Shown in pieces: positions 46,655-59,260 of a stretch of DNA of 64,000 nucleotides (the stretch's first letter is position 1; each line of letters begins with the position of its first letter). Source of the stretch: Dromiciops gliroides. Taxonomy: Eukaryota; Chordata; Mammalia; Microbiotheria; Microbiotheriidae. Below the pieces are notes generated by a model. It was given only the letters and a program-made list of their open reading frames with translations. It ran no database searches and was not told the origin of the DNA. The position numbers and the translations under genes were made by a program. Where the stretch lies: positions 454,271,830 to 454,335,829 of the forward strand of contig NC_057861.1 in NCBI RefSeq assembly GCF_019393635.1. Direction: 5' to 3'.

Positions 46655-46828
46655 AGCAATAGCCAACACTTATATAGTACCTACTGTGTACCACACACTG
46701 TACTAAGAACTTTACAAATATTATCTTATTTGATCCTACAATATTCCACATATGAGTAGCTTGTTCAGGGTCACATAACTAGTAAGTGCATGAGGCTGGA
46801 TTTGAACTCAGGTCTTCTTGACTTCATT
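46655..46828 (-). mobile_element. MIR/Ther-1 SINE (antisense)
   Basis: 'cacttatatagtacctactg', 'actgtactaagaactttaca', 'gtagcttgttcagggtcaca' and 'aactcaggtcttcttgactt'. Confidence 0.8.
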
Positions 46829-47510
46829 AATTTCATTAATTTGTTAGTTAATTTCAAGACTCCTCACTCCTTGTTCCCTGTTCTTTCTATTTCACCTTGC
46901 TATCTCAATAGTCAGTATAGTTTTATGGATATTAGCAACCTTCTAAGCAGGACTCTTTATTCTCCTTACAGTGAATTTGTTTTGCAAGGTCTTTCACCTC
47001 CAAAGTCACCCTTATACCTCTTCAGATTAGTAGAATTTTTCACAGATCACTGTGGATTACCAACCTTCCCCAAGTAGCAGCAGGAGTCTGTCATTCCAGC
47101 CCTGAGCATATGTGCAAAGTCTAAAAAATGCAGGTTACTATCTGGGCCATCAAACACAAATCTGATTAGATTCGGTTTCTCCTAAACCAATTTTATATGT
47201 TAATAGCAATTTGTACATAATAGATTTTCAGTTTCATGTGCAATCATCGTTTTTACCCCCTATTCTACCATGTTATAGAAATACTTGTTTTTTTTTTCCT
47301 AAAGTTCAGATTTTTTAAAAAAGTTTAACCTGAGTTCAAAATATTTCACACACCCTTCAGGAATCTAAAAATCTGAAATGCTAGAGATCAATGATTAAAA
47401 TAGAAGTGGGAAACCAGTATAAATCATTAAAAATACATGAGTTTAACATAATCTCTTAATTCCAGGTTTTGTTTTGTTGGTTTTGTTGTGGTTGTTGTTA
47501 AAGGCAAAGT
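46829..47510. other. Unassigned sequence
   Basis: No gene recognised. Confidence 0.45.
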
Positions 47511-47514
47511 CAGT

Positions 47515-47650
47515 GGGGCAGCTGGGTGGTGCTGCAGTGGATGAAGCACCAGCTCTGCATTCAGCAGGACCTGAGTTCAAAAACGGATTCAGACACTTGA
47601 CACTTACTAGCTATGTGACAACCCTGGGCAAGTCGTTTAAACCTCATTGT
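47515..47650 (+). mobile_element. tRNA/CORE-SINE (older)
   Basis: Head 'ggggcagctgggtggtgctg', core 'atgtgacaaccctgggcaag'. Several substitutions and small insertions. Confidence 0.92.
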
Positions 47651-47726
47651 GAAGAAGAAGAAGGAGGAGGAGGAGGAGGAGGAGAAGGAGAAGGAAAAGG
47701 AGAAGAAGAAGGAGAAGAAGAACTTT
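47651..47726. repeat. (GAA/GGA)n purine microsatellite grown from SINE tail
   Basis: AAGAAG, GAGGAG and GAAGGA triplets lie directly at the SINE 3' end. Confidence 0.9.
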
Positions 47727-48930
47727 AGTCTATGGCAATTCCCAAGTGGGTAACTTTTTTTTATTTTTTTACACCTCAATATCTGAACATTTTTTCCCAA
47801 CTTGGCCTCTAGATTCCTGTAGAATATCTGGAATTGTACCCTTCTGTTTCTGGTGTCTATCACTTGAATCCTGGTCCCTAATTCTCTTCAACCAGCTACT
47901 ATGACAGCTAAAACTTTCTCTTATTTTCACTGATTATTCCTGTAATGTAAATTATGCTCCAAAGATCTCAATAAGCCGTTCATTTCCCATTTAGGGACAA
48001 CTCCTCCTCAATTATTTGCCAAAATGCCCTTTGAAATCAGCAGAACTGAAAGTATTGCTTTTTTTGCCAATACCTGAATATCTAAACCATTTCAGAAGAA
48101 TAGTTCTTTGGGGCAGACAGGCTGGTGAGAAGGATATGGAAATAAACTTCACCTAAAGTAAGAATGAGGTTTGCCCCACATAGGTATACAGTGAGAATGA
48201 AAGAGACAGCCCATAAAAAGCTCTTAGTGTTCAGGGGAAAGGCAATATCGATTTAATGTGAAATATTGTGGCATTATGGCCTGGGGGTGGTATCTGTGGG
48301 AATCCCAAAAGTAGTAGCAGTGGGATGAGGACCCTCCCCAACTCTAATCAGCTGCACTGGCAGCTGAGGAGTGATGTCTGTTGTTCCTGCCAGATCTTGA
48401 TGCCCTCTGAAGTCTGAAGCCAGAAACTGTAATTCCTGTGCCATAGTTTTTGACTTTTATAGCTATGGATACCCCATGGCTTCTACATCTGTTGTGGGGC
48501 AGTCCCCTACAGATGCCACAATGCTGCCTAGCTAACAATTTAATCTGATTACTATTACCACTTGTCCTTAGATGGTCAACTCCTAGAAGAGAAGGATGGC
48601 TTAAATGATGCCTGCTTTTTATTTTTTTAATTTAAAAACATTTTTGTTCTAACACCTGGAATTTGTCATGAAGGACTTGGCTAATGAGAACTCAGCTTGC
48701 ATTAGCCTGTACATTGTGCTCAGCTCCCACATGAACTTCAAACATGCCCAAGTAATCTACACTATTTTCCAATCCACTTAATGTTTTCAATTTACTTCTG
48801 AGCCTAGAACCGAGCATACGTATAAAAAACATGCTGATGATTTGTCCTGACTCAAGTCGGTACCCTATTAAATTTAGTTTTCATGTGGGGAGAGATGAGT
48901 CACTCATAGGTCCTTCATTAGTTAACAAGA
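47727..48930. other. Unassigned sequence
   Basis: About 1.2 kb with no recognised repeat except a possible L2 scrap near 48575-48620 ('ggtcaactcctagaagagaa'). No gene. Confidence 0.4.
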
Positions 48931-48946
48931 ATAATAATCCATTGAT

Positions 48947-49100
48947 GGGATGTGTGGGGGGGCATCTAGGTGACACAGTGGATGAAGCACCCGTCCTGGA
49001 TTCAGAAGGACCTGAGTTCAAAAATGGCCTCAGACACTTGATACTTACCAGCTATGTGACTCTAGGCAAGTCACTTAACTGTCATTTCCCCGCCCCCAAA
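48947..49100 (+). mobile_element. tRNA/CORE-SINE inserted by an L2 end
   Basis: Head 'gggcatctaggtgacacagt', core and C/A-rich tail. Target duplication ATAATAATCCATTGAT (48931-48946) and ATAATAATCAATTGAT (49101-49116), 15/16. Confidence 0.93.
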
Positions 49101-49116
49101 ATAATAATCAATTGAT

Positions 49117-49235
49117 AGTAAATATTTATTAAGCTCCTACTATGTGCCAGGTACTGTAGTAAGCACTGGGCATACAAATGTATGTATAAAAAGAAGAGTT
49201 CAAAACCTTAAGGAGCTCACAATTTCGTGAGGAAA
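49117..49235 (-). mobile_element. L2 LINE 3' end (antisense)
   Basis: 'tttattaagctcctactatg', 'tgccaggtactgtagtaagc' and 'aaggagctcacaatttcgtg' are a good match to the L2 terminus complement. Confidence 0.8.
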
Positions 49236-49432
49236 GAAGAAGCCACAGAAAAGGACGAAAAGGAGTGGATTGGGGAATGGTGGCTGAAGGTATACCAGAG
49301 AGGGCATGGTAGAAAAGTCAGAGAAGTCTCAGAAGAGCACAGCCAGGTGAGAAATGAGACGTTTGAGCTGAGCTCCCTGCTTTGGTGGAGGATTTGGAGG
49401 TCATGGCTCCACCCTCCAGTCAAAAGTCCTTT
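49236..49432. other. Unassigned purine-rich stretch
   Basis: May be a further antisense LINE segment; not assignable. Confidence 0.35.
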
Positions 49433-49434
49433 TT

Positions 49435-49675
49435 TTTCAGTCATGCATGTCTGACTCTCTGGACCCCATTTGGGGTTTTCCTGGCAAAGACTCTGAAGTG
49501 GTTTGCCACGTCCTTCTCTGGCTCATTCTTACAGATGAGGTAACTGAGGGAAACTGGGTGAAGTGACTGGCCCAGGGTCACACAGCTAGTAAGTGTTTGT
49601 TTGAGGCTAGATTTGAACTCAGTTCTTCCTGACTCCAGGTTCTGCCACTCCATGCACTGTGCCACCTAGCTGCCC
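49435..49675 (-). mobile_element. Long-form CORE-SINE (well preserved)
   Basis: 'ccccatttggggttttcctg', 'agtggtttgccacgtccttc', 'gtgactggcccagggtcaca' and 'gtgccacctagctgccc', full length in reverse. Confidence 0.92.
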
Positions 49676-50545
49676 TAATCAGAGGGACAGAGGGTGATGG
49701 TAAATGGAGTGCTAACACTGTTGGGATCTTGAAATATGATGAGGTTTTCCTGATAATGAGATTCCTGGAGCATGATAGAAAAGTCAAACAAAAGACTTGA
49801 GGAAAGGTTTACTTAACCATAGCAAAAAAAAAATATATTCTAGCATTTAGCCTGGGTAGATATCACATCCCCCTCTCCCTCCTCCATCTCCATGTGGAAA
49901 TGCATCTCATGCGCAGGGTACTATATGGTCACTCACATGGTCTTGGGACATCCACCAAGTCTGAAGGGCGCCAAACTAAAATCATTTATGCCCTTAGGTA
50001 ACCGGGAATCCACATGACAATGGCCAGAAGTCAAAAGACATGGAACTTGACCTCCCCCCTAACCCCAAACCCAATCAAATCCCAGGAGCTACTCTGTTAC
50101 CTTTTAGGGAAAAACTATCCTAACACATGTCATGGAGGGAGGAGGGAACTCTGGGAAACACTGGTCCCATCACATTCGATCTCTTTCCTCCACCAGTTGC
50201 ATGCAAGCAGAGAAGATGTAACTGTTATAAGCCTCTAGGCAAGAGAACCAGTAGTTTGGCCTTCATACCCAGCTCACCAGGAAGCAATGAGCACATAGTC
50301 TTGTGTCTGTGTGGCCCTGTCTTTTCCTTCCTGCATCAGGAGAAGGAGTATTGGATAAAGAACAGAGTGGGCTGTGATATGGTGAACTTCAAAAGGAGAA
50401 CTGGTTTGAAACACAGTCTACACCAGAGTTTTCAGGCCACCAAAGACCCAAGGGGCCTGCTGGATTCAACCCAGCAGTGCAGCAATTCCAAGCCATTGGT
50501 TTCATCAAGTAAGGTTCCTCCAATGGCTTTGCCACATTTAGAAGT
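49676..50545. other. Unassigned, moderately GC sequence
   Basis: A 170-residue plus-strand open frame (50127-50639) runs into a MIR at its 3' end and has no motif I know; I do not call it a gene. The texture is somewhat LTR-like but no boundary signals were found. Confidence 0.35.
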
Positions 50546-50549
50546 GAAC

Positions 50550-50768
50550 TTAATAATAATAATAGCTGACGTTTATATAGTGCTTTCTGTGTGCCAGGAA
50601 CAATTATTAGCTCATTTGATCCTTACATTTTACAGATGAGGGAACTGAGGTAAATAGAGTTAAGTGACTTGCCTGGAATCACACAGCTGGTTAAGTGCCA
50701 ATGGCAGGATTTGATCCCAGGTCTCCCTGACTCTATGCTCAGAACTCTATTCACTGTGTCTTGGCATG
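50550..50768 (-). mobile_element. MIR/Ther-1 SINE (antisense)
   Basis: 'aatagctgacgtttatatag', 'tgctttctgtgtgccaggaa', 'catttgatccttacatttta', 'agttaagtgacttgcctgga' and 'aactctattcactgtgtctt'. Confidence 0.85.
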
Positions 50769-50769
50769 T

Positions 50770-51560
50770 AAGCTTTAAAGCAGCCACTTTAATTAAGAGA
50801 CCACTCTCCCTATGGACTAAGGTGATATAGAGGAGAGTGTGCCTCTGGGACTGGGAACTATGTTCATATTTTGGCTCTTGTTAATAAATATTCCTTTGTA
50901 AAATCCAACTGATATTAATTGGTTAAAGGATACTGGTGCACTAATCACTGGTGATTGAGAGTGGGAACAACACATTAGAATGAGGCTTGAGCTGCTAGCA
51001 TTAGAGAGATATACCAGTCAACCAGGGATGTAGTTGAACCCTGAGGGTATAGAACTAGCTTGCCTAGCTTGTGGGCTTTGGATTTATAAAATCCAAAGAA
51101 GCAAGCCAAGTCACATCTCCCTAATGGGGCTTCTGAGGCAATTAATAGCTTGAGCCCTCCATTATAGGGTGTTCTCCCAGAGGAAAAACTAGATACCCCA
51201 AAAAAGGCAGCTTCAGGATTCTATAAGGGCACATAGGCTATCAGATAACTACATCTAAAGGACATCTCATGAGGATTCCTGTAAGTTACCCCTTTGCCAT
51301 GTGTTCTCTAAACTTGAGGCTACCCTCCCCAAGGATATTGTTTGTGGAAAGGAAGAGTATGCCCCAGACTTTTGAGGGAATGTTTCTGTAACAACTGATT
51401 TACCATACCATATTAATAAATAGTTCTTTCTCATAGTTAATTAGCTCTGGCTTGCTGTAAATCATTGAGGAATATGCCAGATGGAGGTCTTTTTAGTGAC
51501 CATTTTAGGCAACTCCAACCCTTCAGGATTATCCCTATAACTCTAAAGGGAAGAAATAGT
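50770..51560 (+). mobile_element. Possible LTR-derived sequence
   Basis: Two AATAAA-bearing blocks ('tgttaataaatattcctttg' at 50879, 'tattaataaatagttctttc' at 51411) lie in moderately GC unique-looking sequence, each followed by LTR-like short T-rich and ATTG-rich text. No terminal TG...CA pair, target duplication or primer site could be fixed. Low certainty. Confidence 0.25.
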
Positions 51561-51699
51561 TATTGCCCTCTGGAATCCAACCTTCTAGTGCTTTGGGGTG
51601 TTGAGAATGAACCCAGATGGAGGATGATAAGGAAGTAGCTGGGGTGAATTCTTAACATATGAATTCTTTTTTTTTTCCAAAGTAGCATGCTATATATAA

Positions 51700-51835
51700 A
51701 TAGCTATCCTTATAGTCAGAGCTAAGTTAATGTCCTACTTCTGGTTTAGATTGGCTTTGCAACCCTTGGCAAATCATTTAATCTCTCAGTGACTCCAGGA
51801 AACTCTTTAAGACTATACATTTCCAAAGGGGTGCA
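51700..51835 (+). mobile_element. MIR remnant (sense)
   Basis: 'gcaacccttggcaaatcatt' followed by 'taatctctcagtgactccag' and 'tttccaaaggggtgcagtac'. Confidence 0.55.
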
Positions 51836-52014
51836 GTACTTCCTACTAGTAACAATAAAGAAGCAAATAATAAAATAAACAAATAAATCAATAGAATTTC
51901 CTATTCAAATGTGACAGTATAATTAGCCTTACCCTGGAGCTCTGATCAACAGCTTTCTAAAGCCAACTTACCCACTGATAGGAGTTTGAGCTTGTGATGT
52001 CAGGGTATGAATAC

Positions 52015-52140
52015 ATTTTTTTTAATTGGCTTGTACATTTTTAAAAGTATTTTGTTTTCCAACATGTTTTATATTTTAATCTGTATCATGTATCCTATAC
52101 AATTCAGGATCTCCCTTTCTCCCTCAGGTTCTGGGCCTAA
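52015..52140 (-). mobile_element. Possible L1 3' UTR scrap (antisense)
   Basis: 'aagtattttgttttccaaca' followed by 'gaccctccctttctccctc'-like pyrimidine sequence ('ggatctccctttctccctca') resembles the left end of the L1 3' region at 30255. Short. Confidence 0.35.
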
Positions 52141-54870
52141 TGTTGGGAGATAATCAGATTTAGGAAAATATAGTTTTAGTCTCAATCCAGCCCATTCTTT
52201 ACAATAGACTAGGAATAATAAATAAAAGAGTAAAAATATTTAAGTAGAACAAAAAAAGTAGAGTACATAAAAAGGGGGAATTCATCCATAGAAAGAAGGT
52301 ACAATTTCCAGATTCTTGGGGCTATCAGTCTCAAGGAAATACTCCTTGCACAGCTCACTGTGTTAAGGCTACATGCTGGCTGGAATATTTCTTGAGGTTT
52401 TATTTTCCCACAAGCCACTATGCTACTCTCAATTTCCTCTCTGTCTCTACAAATGACTATCCTCTCTGCCTCTGAAGCTGCCATTTGCCACTACTCCTCA
52501 GATGTCATGGGTGAAAGGTGTTTCCTGATGCCTGGGTTTCTTCTGTAAAGGAAATTTGTCCATCATTTGGGATAATGCTCAGTTAATAGGCTTGAATCCA
52601 ACATGTTTTCAGCTATTTTGTTATTTAGGACCACAGCTAGAGACACATGAAAAGGCCCCTTAGGTAGCTTTCAAAACAATGTTTCCCTCTCTAATCACAA
52701 TCCCTATCTCCATGTAGGATCTACTCATAGCACCTCAGATATTTAAATCAAGGTAAGTTCATTCCTCTCATCTCCCAGTCCCCATCACGTTTCTGGCAGA
52801 GAATCATGGAGCCATGTGAATGAAGTACTAAGATCCTTCCATAATTCTCAATGGAGATTTAACAACATTGGAGGGCCAAGTGGGACAGTTTGCAATTGTG
52901 CAGTCTTGTTTCCATACCTAGGTCTTGGTTTCCTTAAACATCTAGGAGAGATGTGAAAAACTATGAATGAAGTAAGATAAAAGACTATTCAGGACTAAAA
53001 TTTTGTTCTTTTTAGAGCAGATGACAACCCACATTTTATAATTTGAAAGTTCAAGAAAGAAGATTCTCAGCGGTAAAGACAAACTTCCAATACATAATTT
53101 TGAGTCAGGTCAATTCTGAAGACAGTGGTGATGATTATTATTCCTAATCATGATTTGGGAACTGATCTGCCCTATCTGGGAGCTCTCTTTAATATTAGAA
53201 GAAGTACTATTCACTTTATGGGGTATGCTGAAAAAGTATGAAGAGCAAAGTAATTATACCTTAATTGTGAGAAAATGCCTTAATGGTGTAGATGCGAAGC
53301 CAATAGCAATCAAACTACTATTTCTTAAGAATGGGATCATCCTTTATTGTTACTGTCTGCACTTGATCTGTCAAATCAAAAATGATTTTCAAAGTGAGTT
53401 GACATTGGTCAGATCTCTTTTGTAATCACATGCCAAGATGATTATGCACACACTGCATATGCTGAGGCCCTCTTCTTGAGTAGTTTATTTCTATGATGCT
53501 GCTTTAAAAAAAATAGAAAAGATGTGATTTTGAGTACAGGTTCATAAAAAAAAAACCCACACATACACAAAAAAACCCCACCAAGCTGGAATGTAATTGT
53601 AGGCTGTATTATTAACTCAAAGGCTGGCATCATTTCAGCATAAAAAAATACCAGTTAAGGGAATGAGGACCCCCCCTTTTTTTATCATGAAAGAGCTTGT
53701 GTATGCATATTATGAGGGATTTTCCCGAGCCTTATTCTTAAACAGATTACACTATTCAAAGTCTCAAAGAATCAAAATGGTGCTCAGCTGGGGCAGTCAA
53801 TATGCAGCCTAAACATGTGACAGATGCAGAGACAACTTCAAAGATGCCATTACAACTGCCTGTGGAGATATTTAAGGAGCCAGATGCTACTGCTTCATGT
53901 CTTCCAGAGCTCAGAATGTGTCCTGCGGTCACCTTCCAAAGAGGGGGTGTGGTTCCCTTGGGCTGAGGAGCAGAACTCCACCTAAACTCATTGTGGAGGT
54001 TGTTTAGCCAGGTATGGGCCAACAAAGGTCAGGAGCCCAGGTCTCCGAAGATGAAGAGGGTGTTGTTTGTTATTCTTTTTAGAAGCAGCAAAGCACAGTT
54101 TCAAGGCAACATGTATGCCTTTCATTCAAGTAAAGCACTCACATCTCAAAAGCATAATTTATTTCTTCATATTGCCATGGAAGCATTTCATAAACTTTTC
54201 ATATTATTTAGAAGATAAAGGGAGTCATAAATATACTCATTACTATTAACTGCTCCCCTCCCTTTTCTGTGTGAAGAATAATTTGGGAATACCTAGCATA
54301 TTATTAAGTGTTTGTTTTCATCACTGCTGTTTACTCAAGAAGAACCTGAATTATGTAATAAGATTTACTGACAGACTATGAGGTTAGTGGTACATAGGCA
54401 AAAGATGTGTAAGCATCACTAGTTTCTGTTTTGTGTAGATACCATTTTTCTTTCCTGTTTCATTTTATTTTGTAACTCTAGTGGAATGGGCTTTGAAAGT
54501 AAGCTAGCCACTTCCCAACATATCCATGTAGGTTTACTATCCAATAAGGTAATAATGGGAAAATAAAGAGGACTTATAGGAGAAAAATTAACTCCAGTAA
54601 ATAAAAAAGCACAGGAAATGTGAATCACTTTACAACTGTAGAGGCATATTTTTTATAGAAAAAGATTTATCCTGTCAGAGTTTATGCCTTTCATTATATA
54701 TACTGATGTATACTAGCCTATTATCTGTTCAATCTAGCCCTTAGAGAGATTATTTTATTAATTCTTAAATTGAAATTTGTGGCACATGAAAAAAACCACC
54801 ACTATTTCCCATAATTATCTACATGAAAAGGGATGGCTATAAGTGGAAAATAAATAGCAAAGGATATTTT
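52140..54870. other. Unique sequence without recognised repeats
   Basis: No young SINE lies between 49675 and the window's right part at 61747. Two frames (52209-52484 minus, 53150-53425 plus) are open for 91 codons but have no motif. Nothing supports a gene. Confidence 0.45.
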
Positions 54871-54879
54871 TCTTTCTAA

Positions 54880-55145
54880 TGTAAACATCTGGCAGTAATC
54901 CTTGCTTACACAATTAATGGGCATTTAATTGGCAATGATCAGTTTATTGCAGCAATATGAAGTGAATGTTTCCCCAGGAACAAACAGCTGTTGCAAGAAT
55001 TTCACAGTGATTTAGCAAACACCAGGTGATAGCTGTATCCAGAATGAAGTGCTCTTTCTCCAAGCAAATAGCAGTGCATCAGGAAAATGAATGAGTCTGA
55101 GAGGAGCATGGCTGGAGAGATCTGATTGTCACTGACATTAGGATT
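54880..55145. promoter_or_regulatory. Candidate conserved noncoding element (enhancer-like)
   Basis: Repeat-free block dense in factor-type words: CAATTAATGGG and TTTAATTGGCAAT homeodomain-like sites at 54911-54935, an E-box CAGCTG at 54985-54990, 'caggtgatagctg' at about 55023, and few simple repeats. The texture is typical of deeply conserved developmental enhancers. No comparison was possible here, so this is inference. Confidence 0.35.
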
Positions 55146-57595
55146 TGTTTAAGAATCAAGCTTACTAAAACAACTGATTAACCAGGTTAAATATTATCCA
55201 TGACTCTAATATAAAGGAAAAGAATAATTTCCTAAAGAAGCAAATACAAAGTTAGCATCGCATAAATATATTGAAAAGTGATATTTTTGCTTGTTTTAGA
55301 AATATAATAGCTGAGGAAACTTTATTCATATTTTAATATTTCCTGCTCTTAAGTGCCCTGTAACTTTTGATAGTCATGATTCTAATTCTTGATTAAAAAG
55401 TTATTGAAGTCATTCAGCAGTTACTGACAATTATATTTTTACTTAATAGATTTTATTCAACTGTCTAAAATTAAATGCACCTCTTTTTAATTTGCATTGC
55501 TTGTGAGCTGCTTTTCCATTAACGTTTAAATAAAAAGTTTTTTTTCATTTTTCATTATGCACTCTTACTACTAATTTAATAAGATGATAATAGTTATGCA
55601 AACTTTCTGTTACTCCTCAGCTTTGGCACAGATTAAATTTTATGTTTTTTAAATGTAGGACCCTGGCAACTCACTGTTATTTCCTAACGCTCAGTTTCAT
55701 TAGTGAGAAAAGTAATTTTATTTCAGCAAAATGCTTTTATTTACTATACTATTTAGTATTAGCTTATGCCAGAGTCTACAAACAATGAACAAAAATGAAC
55801 AAAGCATGAAGGGCCAATTTATAGAACAATGCTTTTATTTTTCATGTATGCTTTCTAAAGTAATTCATCTCCATGACAAAAGCAGACAATCAATCATCTC
55901 CTATTGTGTTTTTTTTTCTTTCAATAAAATTACCGTTCTTGATGTAACAAAAGAAAGCTGCCTAAGTAAAAGGAGCATTCTTATATGCTGGAATCAATAA
56001 ATTGACCATATTTCAGGAAACCTTTACTCATTAATATGACAATGCAGTTTGGAACTTCACTTATCCATATTAATATTCAATTACTGTTGAATACCATTGT
56101 TCTTTTCCCTTGTTCCAGAAAACAATAAGAAACAAGTAAGCAGCCTCAAGGAATGCTTTAAAGTATATCAGTGGCAAAACTTTATAACTTCATAGTGCTT
56201 ATGTCCTGGCATTTTGTAATTCAGAGTGCAAAGTAGAAATGTTGGTAGGTTATGAAACAATATTCTTCAAGTCTGAAACTATGCTGCAACGTGCTTTATA
56301 TGGTATGTGTATAACCAAAAATAAGTATGATCAATTTATGTTGTTCAGAGGCAGCTGATAGAATAACAATGAATGGGATATCTTTTCAAAGGGGGCAATA
56401 TTACCGAATAGATTTCAACTATCTCAAGCTACCTTTAGTTTCTTTTCCTCTGTAGAAACAGGCTTATATGACTGGTTTGTCAAAAGGAGAGGTATCAGTG
56501 TAGTTCAAATTCCAAAGCAAAACTCACCTGGCCCGAGGCATATAAATTGACCATAAGTATTCAGCCAATGAGGCAGTATTTAACCACCAAATTGGAGGTA
56601 TACATTTAAGGTCAAAATGCTAAATTTTGTTGTAGTTTTCCTGCTAATGCTAGTTCCAAGACTGAGCTCAGCATTTCATTTCCATACGGCTTCTGTGTAC
56701 AACACTGTCTGGGTCATGGTTCTAAATTTCTCTCACAGAGATGGAATTACAGTAAAACTCTCAGATTAAAACATGAATAGTTTCTATATAACCCAGCAGA
56801 GTAACAGGATTAAGTTAAGCTAATAATACTGCATGTCATTAACTAGCACAAAATTCCGATGACTTTAGAACCCCTGAAGACTTTCTTTAATTGTATTTTC
56901 TTTTTTCTGAATTAATGAGGCCAGGCCATAACATGTTTCAAGAAAATGAAGTCTTTTGTTACAGAAATGCAAATGCAGTGGCATGGCATCTAAGATATTA
57001 GAGAATATAGATGGTTGTGAGAATATTTTCATTGAATTATAAATGTACATCCTGATAATTCAGACACCTATTATCTAATTAAATTTTCTGAATATTTTGT
57101 TACCATTAAACATCGCATAGTATTAATTGTTTGAGAATTTATAGTACCCGTGTAAGTTAATAATTCACAATGTCAAGGGAAAATAGTTCTATATTTAGTA
57201 TAGAGAAGGAGGATAGTCTTGTTTTGGTTGAAAATGTACTTATATTTGAAAACATACAGCTATTGATTTGCAAAGTACAGACACTGCCAGAAGTAAAATT
57301 TAAACACATAAATATAAACAATAATGGAAACAGCACCATATGGTATTATAAATATATACAAACTACATGCATTATTGGAAACATTTCTTAAAAACTTCAT
57401 AACCAGGACATTGATTAAATTATTTCTCATAATGACTTTGCTTTTGATTCCCTTTATGACAAATTTATGCTTTCTTTGGTTTACTTTCCTGGAAGAATAA
57501 TGCAAAGAAAAAACAAATCCAATGAGAATGAAATCAAGGGAAAACAGCTACTGCTACCTTATAGTTGCACAGAGACTTTCCTCTAAACTTTCCCT
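55146..57595. other. Unique AT-rich sequence, possible further conserved blocks
   Basis: No repeat recognised over 2.4 kb. 'tttttaatttgcattgcttgtgagctg' at about 55487-55515 is octamer/homeodomain-like. No gene is supported. Confidence 0.4.
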
Positions 57596-57599
57596 TTTC

Positions 57600-57838
57600 C
57601 ACAGACAGCTGGTGGTGCAGGGTAGAAAAGTGTTGGGCCTGAAAGTCAAGAAGGTAAGAGTTCAAGTCTAGCTTTAAACACTTACTAGCTACACAGCTGT
57701 GGCCATGGACAAGTGACCAACTTAATTTTCCCAAATAGAGACACCAAAAATACCTCCTGCCTTCTTCTCATCCCCTTGTTGTGAGGATCAATTAAGTTAA
57801 AGGGTTTAACATAGCACCTGGCATATAAAAATGAAAGA
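57600..57838 (+). mobile_element. MIR/Ther-1 SINE (sense), near full length
   Basis: 'gggcctgaaagtcaagaagg', 'cttactagctacacagctgt', 'gttgtgaggatcaattaagt' and 'catagcacctggcatat'. Confidence 0.8.
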
Positions 57839-58590
57839 ATAAGAAAAAGCTTGTTTTCCTTTAAATTCTTCAGGAATATTCATTTTTCTCTCTTCACTTA
57901 TATTCTATATAGAAACTGAAAGTAGAGGATTTAACAAACTTAGAAACTAGAGTACCATTTGAAAAGTTAAAGCAACAGTGAAATGGAAATTATCTTTAGC
58001 CTTTTCCTAAACTTCTGGAAAGTCTAGGATATAGTGAGAAAAATTTGCCAGTGCTTTCCACTTTAGGAAACTGTCTAGCTCTGCTAACCATCTTGTAATC
58101 CTCATAATCCATTCAACTTCTCTTAATATTTTCCTTCCCTTTGCAAAAAGTAAATTATATTAACACAATAAAATATTGTTTATATTTCCCAATATATCCA
58201 GCTCCATTTTCCCCTCCCAGAAAGACACCTTTTATATAAAGAATAAAAAAGAGGAATAAAAACAATTTAGTAAATTCAACAACATATCAAAAAAAAAATA
58301 CTTTGTATCTAGTATTCCACACCCAAAGATCTCCACCATTGTAAAGAAGGGAGAGGTTCCACCTTACATCATTTCTTTGGGGGAAAGTTTAGTCATTATA
58401 GTTTCCCAGCACTCAGTTTTGAATGCTTTGTTGTTCTTTTGGTTTATATTGTTATATTCATTGTGTAAATAATTTTTATGGTTCTTCTTACATTTTGTAT
58501 CAGTTTATATGTCTTCCCATGCTTCTCTTTATTCATCATAACCATAATTTCTTATGGCATAAAAACATTCTACTATATCATGTACCACAA
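57839..58590. other. Unassigned; possible antisense L1 3' scrap 58420-58600
   Basis: 'catgcttctctttattcatc' and 'aaaacattctactatatcat' followed by 'gtaccaca' resemble the complement of the L1 3' end (compare 30650-30730). The rest is unassigned. Confidence 0.4.
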
Positions 58591-58599
58591 AGAAGAATG

Positions 58600-59010
58600 G
58601 TTGGATTGGAGTGGACAGAAATTTGAGACAAAGAGACCAAACAGCAGATTTTAGTAATTGTACAGCTGTAAGGTGATGAAGACTAGCACCTGGGTAGTTG
58701 CAGTGTGAGAGGAGAAAAGGGGAATGTAAAAGCAATGTTTTGATGGTAGAAAAGATAACACTTGATGGCTGATTGAATTGGGAGAGGGCTAGGGTTGAGA
58801 GAATTAAGAGTTGATATGGAACTCAGGTTTTTAAGCCTGGATGACTGGAAAGATTTTGTTTTTTTCAATAGTAATAGGGAAGTTAGGAGAAGAGGTGGGT
58901 TTAGGGGGAAAGATTACAAGTTCAGTTTTGGACCTGTTTAGTTTAAGGTGTCTGTGGGACATCCACCTCAAGAGGTCTGAAAGGCAGTTAGAAATGAGAG
59001 GTCATCTTCC
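58600..59010 (-). mobile_element. L2 LINE fragment (antisense)
   Basis: 'gtaatagggaagttaggaga', 'aagattacaagttcagtttt', 'ggacctgtttagtttaaggt' and 'gtctgtgggacatccacctc' match the antisense L2 3' coding region. Confidence 0.75.
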
Positions 59011-59129
59011 TGGAGAGAAGCTTTTCTTCATTTTCAGAAATCTCTTCAGTTGCATGTAATTGAAATGGTCTATTTTATTTTCTTATTCTCTAATATTCCT
59101 TGTTTTATTAAGATTTCACTGTCTAGCTA

Positions 59130-59260
59130 TAATTTGGGAGTGAGTGAATGAATAAATAAAAAAATCACTTATTAGTTATTACTAAGTGCAAAGCACTGAT
59201 GATACAAATGGATTGGTAAAACAATTGATATTCTAATGGAACTCACTTTTTAACAAAAAA
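59130..59260 (-). mobile_element. L2 LINE 3' end (antisense), diverged
   Basis: 'attactaagtgcaaagcact' and 'tgatattctaatggaactca' keep the L2-end order. Confidence 0.5.

Noticed and set aside
50127-50639. 170-codon plus-strand open frame
   Set aside because: It ends inside a MIR, has no recognisable motif and has a chance-like composition.
53150-53425. 91-codon plus-strand frame in the SINE-free region
   Set aside because: No start context, splice signals or motif; the length is within chance for AT-poor local composition.
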